This document shows positions 41,972 to 50,452 of a stretch of 64,000 nucleotides of DNA, piece by piece. Both the position numbers and the translations under genes were made by a program. The notes under the pieces were generated by a model. It was not told the DNA's origin, searched no databases, and was given only the letters and a program-made list of their open reading frames with translations. The stretch comes from JANMZO01 sp963763135 (lineage in GTDB: Bacteria; Actinomycetota; Acidimicrobiia; Acidimicrobiales; JANYDT01): the NCBI GenBank assembly GCA_963763135.1, contig CAVXNJ010000005.1:62001-126000 (forward strand). The letters are read 5' to 3'. The stretch's first letter is position 1. Every line of letters begins with the position of its first letter.

Positions 41972-44458
41972 CTAGCGAAGCTGCCAGAGGGCACCCTCGC
42001 CGAAGCCGCGGCGCACACTGGTCGCCACAGTCGGTCGGGTGCGCTCGAGCGTGCGCTCAGAAATGCCGTGCGCGGCGGCCGCCGCCTTGATCGTCGGGGC
42101 CGGGACCATCCCGCCGTTGGCCAGGAGCAGCTCGACCAGCCATCGCTCCACCCGGCCGCGTTCGCCACTCGCACCGGCTTCCGGATTGGCCGCCAGCCAT
42201 GCTTCGGCGAGGCGCGATACGTCGTTCGTCGACGCCCGTTTCGCTTTCTTCACAGGTGCGGCGGGTTCCTTCCGCACGTTCGGCTTCGCCAGCGGCTCGG
42301 CCGTCGCGGCCTTCATCTGCTTCGACGCAGCCGCTTTGCTCACCGCAGTGGCTTCCTTCACGGACTTCACGGACTTCACGGACTTCACGGACTTCACGGA
42401 CTTCACGGACGCCGCCGGTTTGACCGGCTTAACCGGCTTGACCGGCTTGACCGGCTTGACCGGCTCAGCCGGCTTCATAGGAAGGTCGGCTTTCGCAACC
42501 TTGGCTGGTTTCGGAGCCGTCGCGGGTTTTCCGGCCTTCGCCGGACGAACGACATCAACCGGCTTTGGGGTCGTGACCTCGACGACCTTCGCCTCGGGCG
42601 CCGTCGACTTCCTGGGAGCGACGACACTTCTCGTCGGGGACGCGACCTTGGCAGGTGGCTTGCCGGCCGTCGCCGGCTTCCCCTTGGCTGCGACCACCGG
42701 GACCGCGATCACCTTCGGAACCTTGACGAGGTCGGCGGCCACCTTCTTCGAAGCTTTGGTGGACGCCGTTGGTGAGACCACAGGAGCCGTACGGGGAAGC
42801 TTCGTTGCAACTTCGTTAGCGGTCTTCGCTGCAGCCTTCGCCACGACCTTCGTCACGGGCTCAACCACTGCTTTCGCTACGACCTTCGTCGCGCCTTTCG
42901 CCGCGCCTTTCGATACCGACTTCGTCGCGGCCTTGGTAGACGCGGGACGGTTCACGCGGTCAGCTGTCGTCCTCTTCGAGGACTTCTTGACTTCGCTCAT
43001 CTTGACTTCGCTCATCTTGACTTCGCTCGTCTTGACCGCGCTCGTCTTAACCGCGCTCGTCTTGACCGCGCTCGTCTTGACCGCGCTCGCTTTGACTGCG
43101 CTCGTCTTCACCGCGTTCGTCTTCACCGCGTTCGTCTTGACCGCAGGCATCTCGGTGATCTTGTCATCGCCGTTGGTCACGGGCGTACGAGGTTCGTCAG
43201 GCCCTTGAGCGACGTCTTCGGGAACATGCTGCAAATCAATGAGCACGCTGGGAAGGAAGTCGGTGTCGGGAATGTCGGACCCTCCGGTGGTGTCGGACGA
43301 ACCGACCAGCTGTTCCAGCCATGCGTTCGAACCGGGTTCGAAGTCGTCCTCCCGGTCAAGGACCGCCTGAGCGGTCCGTGTCTTCAGGCCCTCGTGTTCC
43401 TCGGAGCGATCGCTGATGTCGGACGCCAAACGCCACAGAGCCAACTCGGCCGCTTCGCGGGCATTCGGGTCGCTGCCGCCCATCATTCGCTCGAGCACAC
43501 CGCGACCATGATCGGTTGCCGCGATTCCGGACGCGGCGGCGAACCGAACAATCCGCGACGAGTCACTGACCGCGCCGCTCAACATCATGAGGGCGTCCGG
43601 TGTATGGCTCCGACCCAGCGACCTGACGGCGCTGAGTCGAACCGTCTCGTTCGGATCGGACAGGAGCCCGGCCAGCGCCGAGATCGCAGGTGAGCCTACG
43701 GCGGCGATCGCGTCGGCGATCCGAGCCCGGAGGTCCGGGTCGTCAGTATCAAGCGCGCTTATTAATATCTCGTTGGCCGCCGCGGACGGATGCTGCGTGA
43801 GCATCTTCACGAGCGCCGGCGTTACGCCCCACTCGCGAATCCTTCCGAGCACGGCCGCATTGGCCTGATCCGGAATGCGTTGGCACAGATCGACGAGAAG
43901 CTCGGCGGCCCAGACGCCCTCGGTCTCGAGCAACCCGAGGAGCACTCCGACGGCATCGGTGGGGCTGAGCACCGCAAGCGCCCGGCAGGCCGATACCTTC
44001 ACATTGCTCGACGCATCCTGAGTGGCGGCAAGAACCAAACCCAGACACGAGCGCAGTCGTAAGGTCGCGACGACTTCGCAGGCATGGGAGCGACGGCCTT
44101 CGTCGTCATTCTCCAGCGCCTTGGCCACCCACTGCCGGACGATCTCCATGTCGTCATCACGGCCGCGGAGCACCGAGGCCGAGTCGGGAACGGCGCGGGC
44201 GCTGTTCGACAGAGTCTCGATGATGATCTCGGTCGTGTCGGAGTGACGCAGTAGCTTCACGAACCGCTCCGTCATGGTCGCGTCACCGGCGAGGAAGCCG
44301 CGAACGACACTCGCGGCGTTGCCCCATCGCTCCGCCTGCGATGAAGCGGTCGAGTTGTGACGCACCTGGCGAATGAGCGCGGCGCTGCCGATCGACAGAA
44401 TCAGCGAAAGGATGGCTCCGGTCACGGCCCAGATAGCTTCGGTCGTGTCGCGGATCAT
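41972..44458 (-). CDS. Membrane-anchored HEAT-repeat protein with histone-like tail and winged helix
   Basis: 828 residues. One N-terminal transmembrane helix (AVTGAILSLILSIGSAALI), then HEAT-type helical repeats to about residue 345 (VKVSACRALAVLSPTDAV; VRLSAVRSLGRS; REAAELALWRLA). Residues about 438-730 are basic low-complexity: about twelve VKTSA/VKTNA units, KPVKPVKP, and SVKSVKSVK. The last 100 residues (ERWLVELLLANGGMVPAPTI; HGISERTLERTRP; GALWQLR) resemble the winged helix at the end of RepA-like and primase proteins. The ATG overlaps the stop of the BcsB-like gene (ATGA), so both are made together. Role unknown. Confidence 0.75.
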   Translation of the reverse strand: MIRDTTEAIWAVTGAILSLILSIGSAALIRQVRHNSTASSQAERWGNAASVVRGFLAGDATMTERFVKLLRHSDTTEIIIETLSNSARAVPDSASVLRGRDDDMEIVRQWVAKALENDDEGRRSHACEVVATLRLRSCLGLVLAATQDASSNVKVSACRALAVLSPTDAVGVLLGLLETEGVWAAELLVDLCQRIPDQANAAVLGRIREWGVTPALVKMLTQHPSAAANEILISALDTDDPDLRARIADAIAAVGSPAISALAGLLSDPNETVRLSAVRSLGRSHTPDALMMLSGAVSDSSRIVRFAAASGIAATDHGRGVLERMMGGSDPNAREAAELALWRLASDISDRSEEHEGLKTRTAQAVLDREDDFEPGSNAWLEQLVGSSDTTGGSDIPDTDFLPSVLIDLQHVPEDVAQGPDEPRTPVTNGDDKITEMPAVKTNAVKTNAVKTSAVKASAVKTSAVKTSAVKTSAVKTSEVKMSEVKMSEVKKSSKRTTADRVNRPASTKAATKSVSKGAAKGATKVVAKAVVEPVTKVVAKAAAKTANEVATKLPRTAPVVSPTASTKASKKVAADLVKVPKVIAVPVVAAKGKPATAGKPPAKVASPTRSVVAPRKSTAPEAKVVEVTTPKPVDVVRPAKAGKPATAPKPAKVAKADLPMKPAEPVKPVKPVKPVKPVKPAASVKSVKSVKSVKSVKSVKEATAVSKAAASKQMKAATAEPLAKPNVRKEPAAPVKKAKRASTNDVSRLAEAWLAANPEAGASGERGRVERWLVELLLANGGMVPAPTIKAAAAAHGISERTLERTRPTVATSVRRGFGEGALWQLR

Positions 44459-46818
44459 GAACGCTTCTCCCTGATGAATGCAAAGATGCCCACGACGACC
44501 GCGGCGCAGAGCCCGAAGCCGAGGCCTGCGACGAGCGCACGCCAGATTCTCGACTGGTGAAGTTCGCGGGCTCGCTCTTCACCGGTACCGAGCGAGGGCC
44601 GCACGCGAAGGTTGCGGACCCGCCCGTTCTGCTGCACAACGACGTCACCCTTCAGCGAACGCCAGCCCCGGGCATCGTCGATAACGGTCTTCAACGTTGA
44701 GCCGAAGGCCGACGACGGACCATTGGTCACGAGAACGAGATGGTCATCACCGGTCGCCGCGAAGCCCTGAAGCACGGAGACGGGAAATGCGTCCTTCTCA
44801 CTACGCCGGGCCGGCACGATCGGGGCGTTCATCTTCTCCAGCTCGTTCGTCGTCGGACCGACGTAGAGCATCGGTCGGTTGGAACGGTGCGACCGGTCCG
44901 GACCGATGACGTTCGGGAGGAGACGGGGGGCCGAGAGATTCTGCAGCATGCGCAGCACATCGTCGGCCGCCCGAAGATCGTCGACGGTCAACGAGGTGAA
45001 GCGCACGTCGAACCCGGGAACGAACGCCTGGGGAAAGCGGTCGAAACCGGCGGGAAGGCCACGCCCGAGGGTGGCGTGGAACACCGAACCGGGGTCGAGT
45101 CGGAGCGTGACTTCCGGACGACCCTGAACACAGTCGACCACGTCACCGTTCGACGCGACCTGCTTCACCGTTGACTGGCGGGCCAGCGCACCGGTCTCGG
45201 TGGCACGAACCACGATGATGTTGTCACGGGCCAGCGTCGAACGCGACACCGTGCCCTTCAACTCGAACGGCTCATCGTTGGAGGCCTTCTTCGAGTCGAG
45301 CACCTGATCGTTGGCCCGGAGTTGCAGAATGACATCGTTGGAGCCCTCGGCCTGAGCAACACCCGTGATCTTGATGTCGATGCTCGATGACTGACCACCG
45401 AACTGCGACTGGCTGAGCGTGACGACTTGCTCCACCGTGCCGAAACCGGTTGCCACGAGGGCCCGACCGCGTAGGTCGCCGATGGTTACGGTGTCGGACA
45501 GTTCCGGCCGAACGTATCGCTGACCGTCGGTGCTAAGTGAACTTACGAATGCCGCTTCAAAGGTCGGTGAGCTCACGACGTCAGCCAGGTCCGGCAGCTT
45601 CTTGAGGGGGCCCGAGATCAAAAGCTCAGCGACGCCCGGGCCGGCTGATCGCAACGCAACGGACCCGTTCGACGCCTCGGCGAAGGCGATCTGGCGATCG
45701 TAAGGAGTCATAGCAACCGCCTTGTCGGTGACGACGACGCGAGCTGCGGGCCAACGCTGCGCCGCGAATGTCGTGAGGTTCAGCACCGCTTGAGCCACTC
45801 GCTCGTCCACCTCCGAGGTACCACCGGAGGGCAACCGAAGCACCAGACGATCGAGGTACGGAGGAAAGAAGTCAGCGAGGGTCTCCGGAGCGATCGCCGT
45901 ACCCGAGCTGACCACCTGAACCGAATCGATCTGGGCCGGTTGCAGTTCGAGGCACGGCCCGAGGTCCTTCGACCGGGCGGTGAACTCCAGATAGCTGCCG
46001 TCGGTGAACGCCAGAGCGTTGGTCGGTGTCGTCGACGACACGAGGGTAGGCAGGACGAACGTACCTGGCCGCATCTGCTTGACCGGCGACCCCGTCAGAC
46101 CGATCTCCAGAACCGGGCTACCGACCGACGGAACAAACCGACCACGAAACTCGACCGGTGTGAGCCCGACGGGGAGCGTTGTCTCAAAGATCGCATCCTG
46201 ACCGGGAAGCAGGTTCACGGTGCCGAGCCCGACAATCTCGCCGTCGACGATCCAGCGACCCAACGAGTCCTGCTTGACCCGTCCCCCAAAGCTCTTCAGC
46301 GCGCCGGAGCTTTTGGTCACCGAGGAGCCTGACGGGTTCGAGCCGTCGGACGACGTTGTTGGAGCGGATGTGTTGGAGGACGGTGTGCTTGTGACAACCG
46401 CTCCCCCGGCCGTGGCGCTCTGCAGCGAACCCGACGATTTCCCGCCCGTGGGCAACAAGGACGTGGGCGAGGTGGATGACGACGAGGAGCCGGTCGACGT
46501 GGACGACGAGGAAGAGCCGGTCGACACAGAGGAGCTCGAAGTCGACGAGGAGGAGCCGGTCGGTGTGGACGACGACGAGGAGCCGGTCGGTGTGGACGAC
46601 GAGGAGGAGCCGGTCGGCGTGGACGATCGACGGGACGCCGCCGTGACCGCGGCAGGCTGGAATGACTCGGCCAGGACGACAACGAGTCCGGCCATTACCG
46701 CCAAGGCAACGCGAAGCGACCTCCGAGCCCGATACACGGGAGTCGAAAGGGGTAGGTTCTGGTCGGAAGAGTTCGTCGGGGGCATCAGCGGAGGTGGGTG
46801 CCAACTACGCAGCGGCAC
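44455..46818 (-). CDS. BcsB-like membrane-anchored protein with Ser-rich stalk
   Basis: 787 residues. Signal or anchor helix (VALAVMAGLVVVLAES), then Ser-rich tandem units (TPTGSSSSS, residues about 59-113), a large extracytoplasmic beta-rich part, and a C-terminal transmembrane helix (LVAGLGFGLCAAVVVGIFAFI) with a basic end. This topology, and its place next to a processive GT2, match the cellulose-synthase B-subunit type of co-polymerase that escorts the glycan. Sequence identity to true BcsB is not shown here. Start uncertain: GTG at 46818 or ATG at 46785. First gene of the four-gene operon. Confidence 0.65.
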   Translation of the reverse strand: MPLRSWHPPPLMPPTNSSDQNLPLSTPVYRARRSLRVALAVMAGLVVVLAESFQPAAVTAASRRSSTPTGSSSSSTPTGSSSSSTPTGSSSSTSSSSVSTGSSSSSTSTGSSSSSTSPTSLLPTGGKSSGSLQSATAGGAVVTSTPSSNTSAPTTSSDGSNPSGSSVTKSSGALKSFGGRVKQDSLGRWIVDGEIVGLGTVNLLPGQDAIFETTLPVGLTPVEFRGRFVPSVGSPVLEIGLTGSPVKQMRPGTFVLPTLVSSTTPTNALAFTDGSYLEFTARSKDLGPCLELQPAQIDSVQVVSSGTAIAPETLADFFPPYLDRLVLRLPSGGTSEVDERVAQAVLNLTTFAAQRWPAARVVVTDKAVAMTPYDRQIAFAEASNGSVALRSAGPGVAELLISGPLKKLPDLADVVSSPTFEAAFVSSLSTDGQRYVRPELSDTVTIGDLRGRALVATGFGTVEQVVTLSQSQFGGQSSSIDIKITGVAQAEGSNDVILQLRANDQVLDSKKASNDEPFELKGTVSRSTLARDNIIVVRATETGALARQSTVKQVASNGDVVDCVQGRPEVTLRLDPGSVFHATLGRGLPAGFDRFPQAFVPGFDVRFTSLTVDDLRAADDVLRMLQNLSAPRLLPNVIGPDRSHRSNRPMLYVGPTTNELEKMNAPIVPARRSEKDAFPVSVLQGFAATGDDHLVLVTNGPSSAFGSTLKTVIDDARGWRSLKGDVVVQQNGRVRNLRVRPSLGTGEERARELHQSRIWRALVAGLGFGLCAAVVVGIFAFIREKRS

Positions 46819-46849
46819 ACCATGAGCATCGGAGGACCACCCCGAGAAA

Positions 46850-48420
46850 TTGAGTGAATCTTCACGTTTTCATGGGGATTTCCTCGAAACGACGCATGAA
46901 TTCCGCCACTCATCGATGTTCAGAAACGATATTCGCCACAAGCAGTGAGAGTCAGTGCCGCAGGACCAGGAATTGGTCGGTGCAGCCAAGCTGTTCGACC
47001 CTCGTCGTCAGGGTTTCCCGTCACCGTCGCGTTCGCCGTCGGACGACGTATGGAGCACGCTTTCCGGGGCGGTGGCGGCAATGACGGCATGGCACTGTCT
47101 TCGATCGCACCGCGAGACTCAGTTGGCGGCGATGGCGGCAATGGACAATCCCAAACCACGGGTGAACGCCGGATGTTGGCGGGATTGGCGCCAATGTCAA
47201 CACGAACATCAACTACGGCGGCAATGGCGCCGATGATTGAAGAAGTTGATAGAGGAAGTTGATCGCCAATCCCGCCAACCGTTGCGAGTCGACGATCACT
47301 TCATCAGTGATGACCGACGGCTCAGATCTGTCGCAGTCTGTGAATTGAGTCGATCGTTCAACCCTGAACGTCGTCCAAATTCGACCGCCCGCTCGCAACC
47401 GAAATCATTCTCGAATTCGGATGCTCCTTCATCGATGAAGGGAAGACACGTTCCGCAATTCGATTCATCCACGAGACACACTTCATCACCGAACGGGGAT
47501 CATGTCCGCACCGACCCTCGACCCCGAGCGGTGATTCACTTTCATGGCCCAGATCCGAATCCGGCGTCCACACATGATGGGCATGGCAGATCTGAACGTC
47601 TGCCTTCAGGGGTGAACCATTGTTCATGACCGATGACCCCTCACCGTTGACGAGCCCTTCAGCGTCAGTCCTGATCCGAGGTTCACCACTGAACTACGAA
47701 TCACCAACCGGGTTTGGATGTTCATTCACCTGAACCCCGATACTTTGAGCAGTCTCGTCAGAACTGAACGTTGAGTCCAGCGATGGGTCCGAAGTCTGAA
47801 TCGATATTCAGCGAGGAGCTCGATTACTCAAACAACGTTACTCTGAACGAACTATTCATCACTGAACGCCGGACCCATTGCTGTGCACTTACGCTGGGCT
47901 CGCCGCTCAGTGGTGAACAACTAATCACTCGATGAGCACTGCTTCAGGCGCACACACTGCGCCGAATAGCTTCATGCCTTACCATCGCTACCCTGAAGCG
48001 GATACTCAGTGTTGAACGGCGGTTTCAGGCAGGAGATCACCGGATCGCGGCATACATCAGGATTGAACCGGTCCTCACATCACGCCGCTGGTTCAGCCAG
48101 TGGCGGCTTCGTCGTCCTTTACGGTACGGGAACGTCACTACCCTGAACGGCCGTTCCCCCAGTGAACCTGCATTTCCGTGAACGTCGCCGCGGGTGAACC
48201 GACGACTCAGAAGTGAATCGGCGCTGTGGTTGTGAGGAGGTCGGGTGACCGGACGGGCCGGTCGACCGGACCCGTCGCGAACCAACGTTACGTTGAAGGT
48301 GAACTTCAGCGGTGAACAGCAGGTCACCTGAGGTCACCAATACTGACGCTCGAATCACCGCAATCCGGGAGACGCTCGCAGCGAATCACCCCAGTTCAGA
48401 GCGTTGCGGACGCGCCCCTT
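46850..48420. other. Gene-free region dense in TTCA(C/G) pentamers, possible binding-site field
   Basis: I counted 34 copies of TTCAC/TTCAG or their complements in about 1,570 bp, 30 of them in 47,340-48,420, against about six expected by chance. Typical forms are CTGAACG, GGTGAACC, CTTCAGCG and GGTTCACC, in both orientations and without fixed spacing. The region separates the 5' end of the BcsB-like operon from the 3' end of the ParA-partner gene. It is less GC-rich than its surroundings and has no credible gene. Options: a centromere-like loading site for the partner protein, or a response-regulator site field. Confidence 0.6.
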
Positions 48421-48501
48421 TCGACCCCACACGGCTGCACTGAGCGTACGGTCAGATCCGCGCAGACACTCACCAATCGCTCAGCCGGTCCCGGCACCGA
48501 C

Positions 48502-49179
48502 TCAGATGCCGCGTTCGATGACCCGTTCAACCAACATCGTCCAGATCTCTTCCAAGCGGACCGTTCGATCGAGCGCTTCCTCGAGATCAAGGCGCAGGCG
48601 GCGCAGAGTCAACTCCTGATCGTGGCGAATCGTCGCTTGAAGCACACGTGTCGTGGTGGTGGGCTCGGCCCGGCCACTGGGAGCGCCAAGAGACTTCGCT
48701 ACTTCACGGATATCGGTCGGCAGGGCATCGATGGCGCCCTGGAGAATCTCGTCCCAGAACAAGGTCGCACCGCGGGTGGCCGACGCCGCGAGCTTGGCGC
48801 GCTCGGCCCGTCGATGAAGGTGAAGCGGGATCCGGTAGCCCCGCAACACAGCACCGGCGTCACAGCGGTGCACAACCGCTCGTTTCCTTCCGTCTTTGGG
48901 CTCTTTCGCGTCCTTCGAGGTCGTCGTCGACTCGCGAACTGCCACGGTCAACACCGCTCCAGGGCTTTGATCGGGAGCGCTGACAACGTCGGAAACCGGT
49001 TCGATTTCGAGTGTTTTCCGTGTTTCCACCTGCGATACCGGCGCCGGCGGGGTCCATGTTTCGTGGCTCGTGAGCTGGGAAAACACTGCTGGCCGAAGGT
49101 GGCCGCGGGCCGGTTCAGTGGCCAGGCTGGCCTGCAGGCGGGCTTTCAGCTGGGCCGGGTCCAAACGCCGGTCAGACAC
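48502..49179 (-). CDS. Putative partner of the ParA-like ATPase
   Basis: 225 residues from a GTG at 49179 that overlaps the ParA gene by eight bases. The N-terminal third is Thr/Pro/Ser-rich. The C-terminal part has two conserved-looking blocks: YRIPLHLHRRAERAKL with FWDEILQGAIDALP, and QATIRHDQELTLRRLRLDLEE with RLEEIW. The latter could be a small helical DNA-binding or dimer domain. No named family recognised. Position and coupling argue for a ParB-like or adaptor role; that is inference. Confidence 0.55.
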   Translation of the reverse strand: MSDRRLDPAQLKARLQASLATEPARGHLRPAVFSQLTSHETWTPPAPVSQVETRKTLEIEPVSDVVSAPDQSPGAVLTVAVRESTTTSKDAKEPKDGRKRAVVHRCDAGAVLRGYRIPLHLHRRAERAKLAASATRGATLFWDEILQGAIDALPTDIREVAKSLGAPSGRAEPTTTTRVLQATIRHDQELTLRRLRLDLEEALDRTVRLEEIWTMLVERVIERGI

Positions 49180-50170
49180 GGGCCAATTCCTCGTCGATTC
49201 GACCAGCCGAGGCTTCTCCGGCCAAAACCGACGAAATCGCTTCATTTGCCCCAGGAGCGCCCGCGACGGCCGGGGTGGGGGGTAGGGTGCGGCCATTCGG
49301 GCCCACGGAGGCGCGAAGCCATGATTCCGGGAACATCGGAGCCGCCCCCGGGCGCGGCCAACCCCGTCTCGACGCCAATTCGTCGGCGACACAACGAAAC
49401 GCGAGCGCCGAACGCGAGGTCGACGAGTACACACCGATAGGTTCACGAGCCAGATGCGACTCCCCGAACCGGGCATCTTCGGGCACCTTGTTGCGAAACA
49501 CGGGAACACCGAACGACGTTGCGATCTCCTTGGTCTGCTCTTCGGCCAGGAAACGGTATTTGGAATTGCCGCCGATGCGCATTTTCACAACGCCGTAGAT
49601 GTCGAGGGTGCCGAGCACCGCCTGCATCTCGGCCACATGACGAAACACCGTGGACAGCTCAGCGACGGGTCCACTTTCCGGAATTGCCGGAATGAGTACA
49701 CCGGTCGAGGCGGTGAGGGCCACCCCCACAATGTCGGTGTGCCGGCCCGGCGTATCGATGAGCACGATGTCCCAGCCGGGCGCATCGGACGAAATTGATT
49801 CTCTCGCCCCATGAAGAATCTCGTGAAGGCGCACCTGGCCGTCGATTCCCATTCGACCCAGCGCTCGCTCGGCGGCGATGAGCGAGCCTTCTTCGGCGGG
49901 AAGAACGTCGAGCCCGGGATAGACATCGGTCACAACGGCATCACGGATATCGGCCTCCCCCCGGAGGACGCTCCCCACATCTAGTTGCTGACCCAGGGCG
50001 TTGCGCCGGAGCCCCGAGATCCCGAACCCGACACTCTGCCCGCCCTGGCGGTCAAGGTCGATCACCAGGACCCGGTACAGCAGGCAAGACAGCGCAAAGG
50101 CCAGGTTCGTGGTGAGCGAACTCTTGCCGGCACCACCCTTCGTGTGAACCACGGAAATAACTTCACTCAT
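49172..50170 (-). CDS. ParA/MinD-family ATPase (possible BcsQ analogue)
   Basis: 332 residues from the ATG at 50170; an in-frame ATG at 50191 is possible. Deviant Walker A with the signature Lys (VVHTKGGAGKSSLTTNLA, near the N-terminus), VLVIDLDRQGGQ as the switch region, and IVLIDTPGRHTD as Walker B. A Pro/Ala-rich tail of about 60 residues follows the ATPase core. The family includes plasmid and chromosome partition ParA and BcsQ, which is needed for cellulose export. Here it lies between the polysaccharide operon and the giant surface protein, so it may position that machinery rather than segregate DNA. Confidence 0.82.
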   Translation of the reverse strand: MSEVISVVHTKGGAGKSSLTTNLAFALSCLLYRVLVIDLDRQGGQSVGFGISGLRRNALGQQLDVGSVLRGEADIRDAVVTDVYPGLDVLPAEEGSLIAAERALGRMGIDGQVRLHEILHGARESISSDAPGWDIVLIDTPGRHTDIVGVALTASTGVLIPAIPESGPVAELSTVFRHVAEMQAVLGTLDIYGVVKMRIGGNSKYRFLAEEQTKEIATSFGVPVFRNKVPEDARFGESHLAREPIGVYSSTSRSALAFRCVADELASRRGWPRPGAAPMFPESWLRASVGPNGRTLPPTPAVAGAPGANEAISSVLAGEASAGRIDEELARV

Positions 50171-50452
50171 CGGGGTGATTGCTTCGAACATGTCGAGAAT
50201 CTCGGCGCTCTTTCACGGCTTCTTTAGGAATTCCTGCCAGCCCGTCGAGATGCGAGGCAAATTATCTCACTTTCCGTCGTCATTTCCATCGATTCAACCA
50301 GCGGTATTTCGGCTTGGATTTCGATCCTTCAATCTTTCAATCACACATAACTCCAGCTCGTGGGCCATTTGACCCACCGAAAAATGCGCTCTCAGCGAAG
50401 TACCCGTTGAGCCATTAAGACCACTCACGGCGATGCCGATCGTGAGTGAATC
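50171..50452. promoter_or_regulatory. Divergent promoter region of the ParA-like and DUF11 genes
   Basis: This 282-bp stretch, AT-richer around 50270-50360, lies between the two divergent starts and must drive both. I could not choose a single promoter with confidence. No clear palindrome seen. Confidence 0.45.

Noticed and set aside
46945..47262. Gly/Asn-rich small protein (GGGNDG, GGDGGNG)
   Set aside because: The Gly-rich pieces fall in more than one frame, there is no Shine-Dalgarno or signal peptide, and the stretch merges into the pentamer-rich non-coding DNA. It might be a gene remnant but cannot be supported.
46850..48420. Chromosomal replication origin
   Set aside because: No TTATCCACA-type DnaA boxes and no dnaA/dnaN/gyrB genes; the repeated pentamers are of a different kind.
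48502..50170. Integrated plasmid with parAB
   Set aside because: No replication, relaxase or integrase gene and no att repeats were seen; the operon is embedded among chromosomal surface genes. Kept only as an alternative reading.
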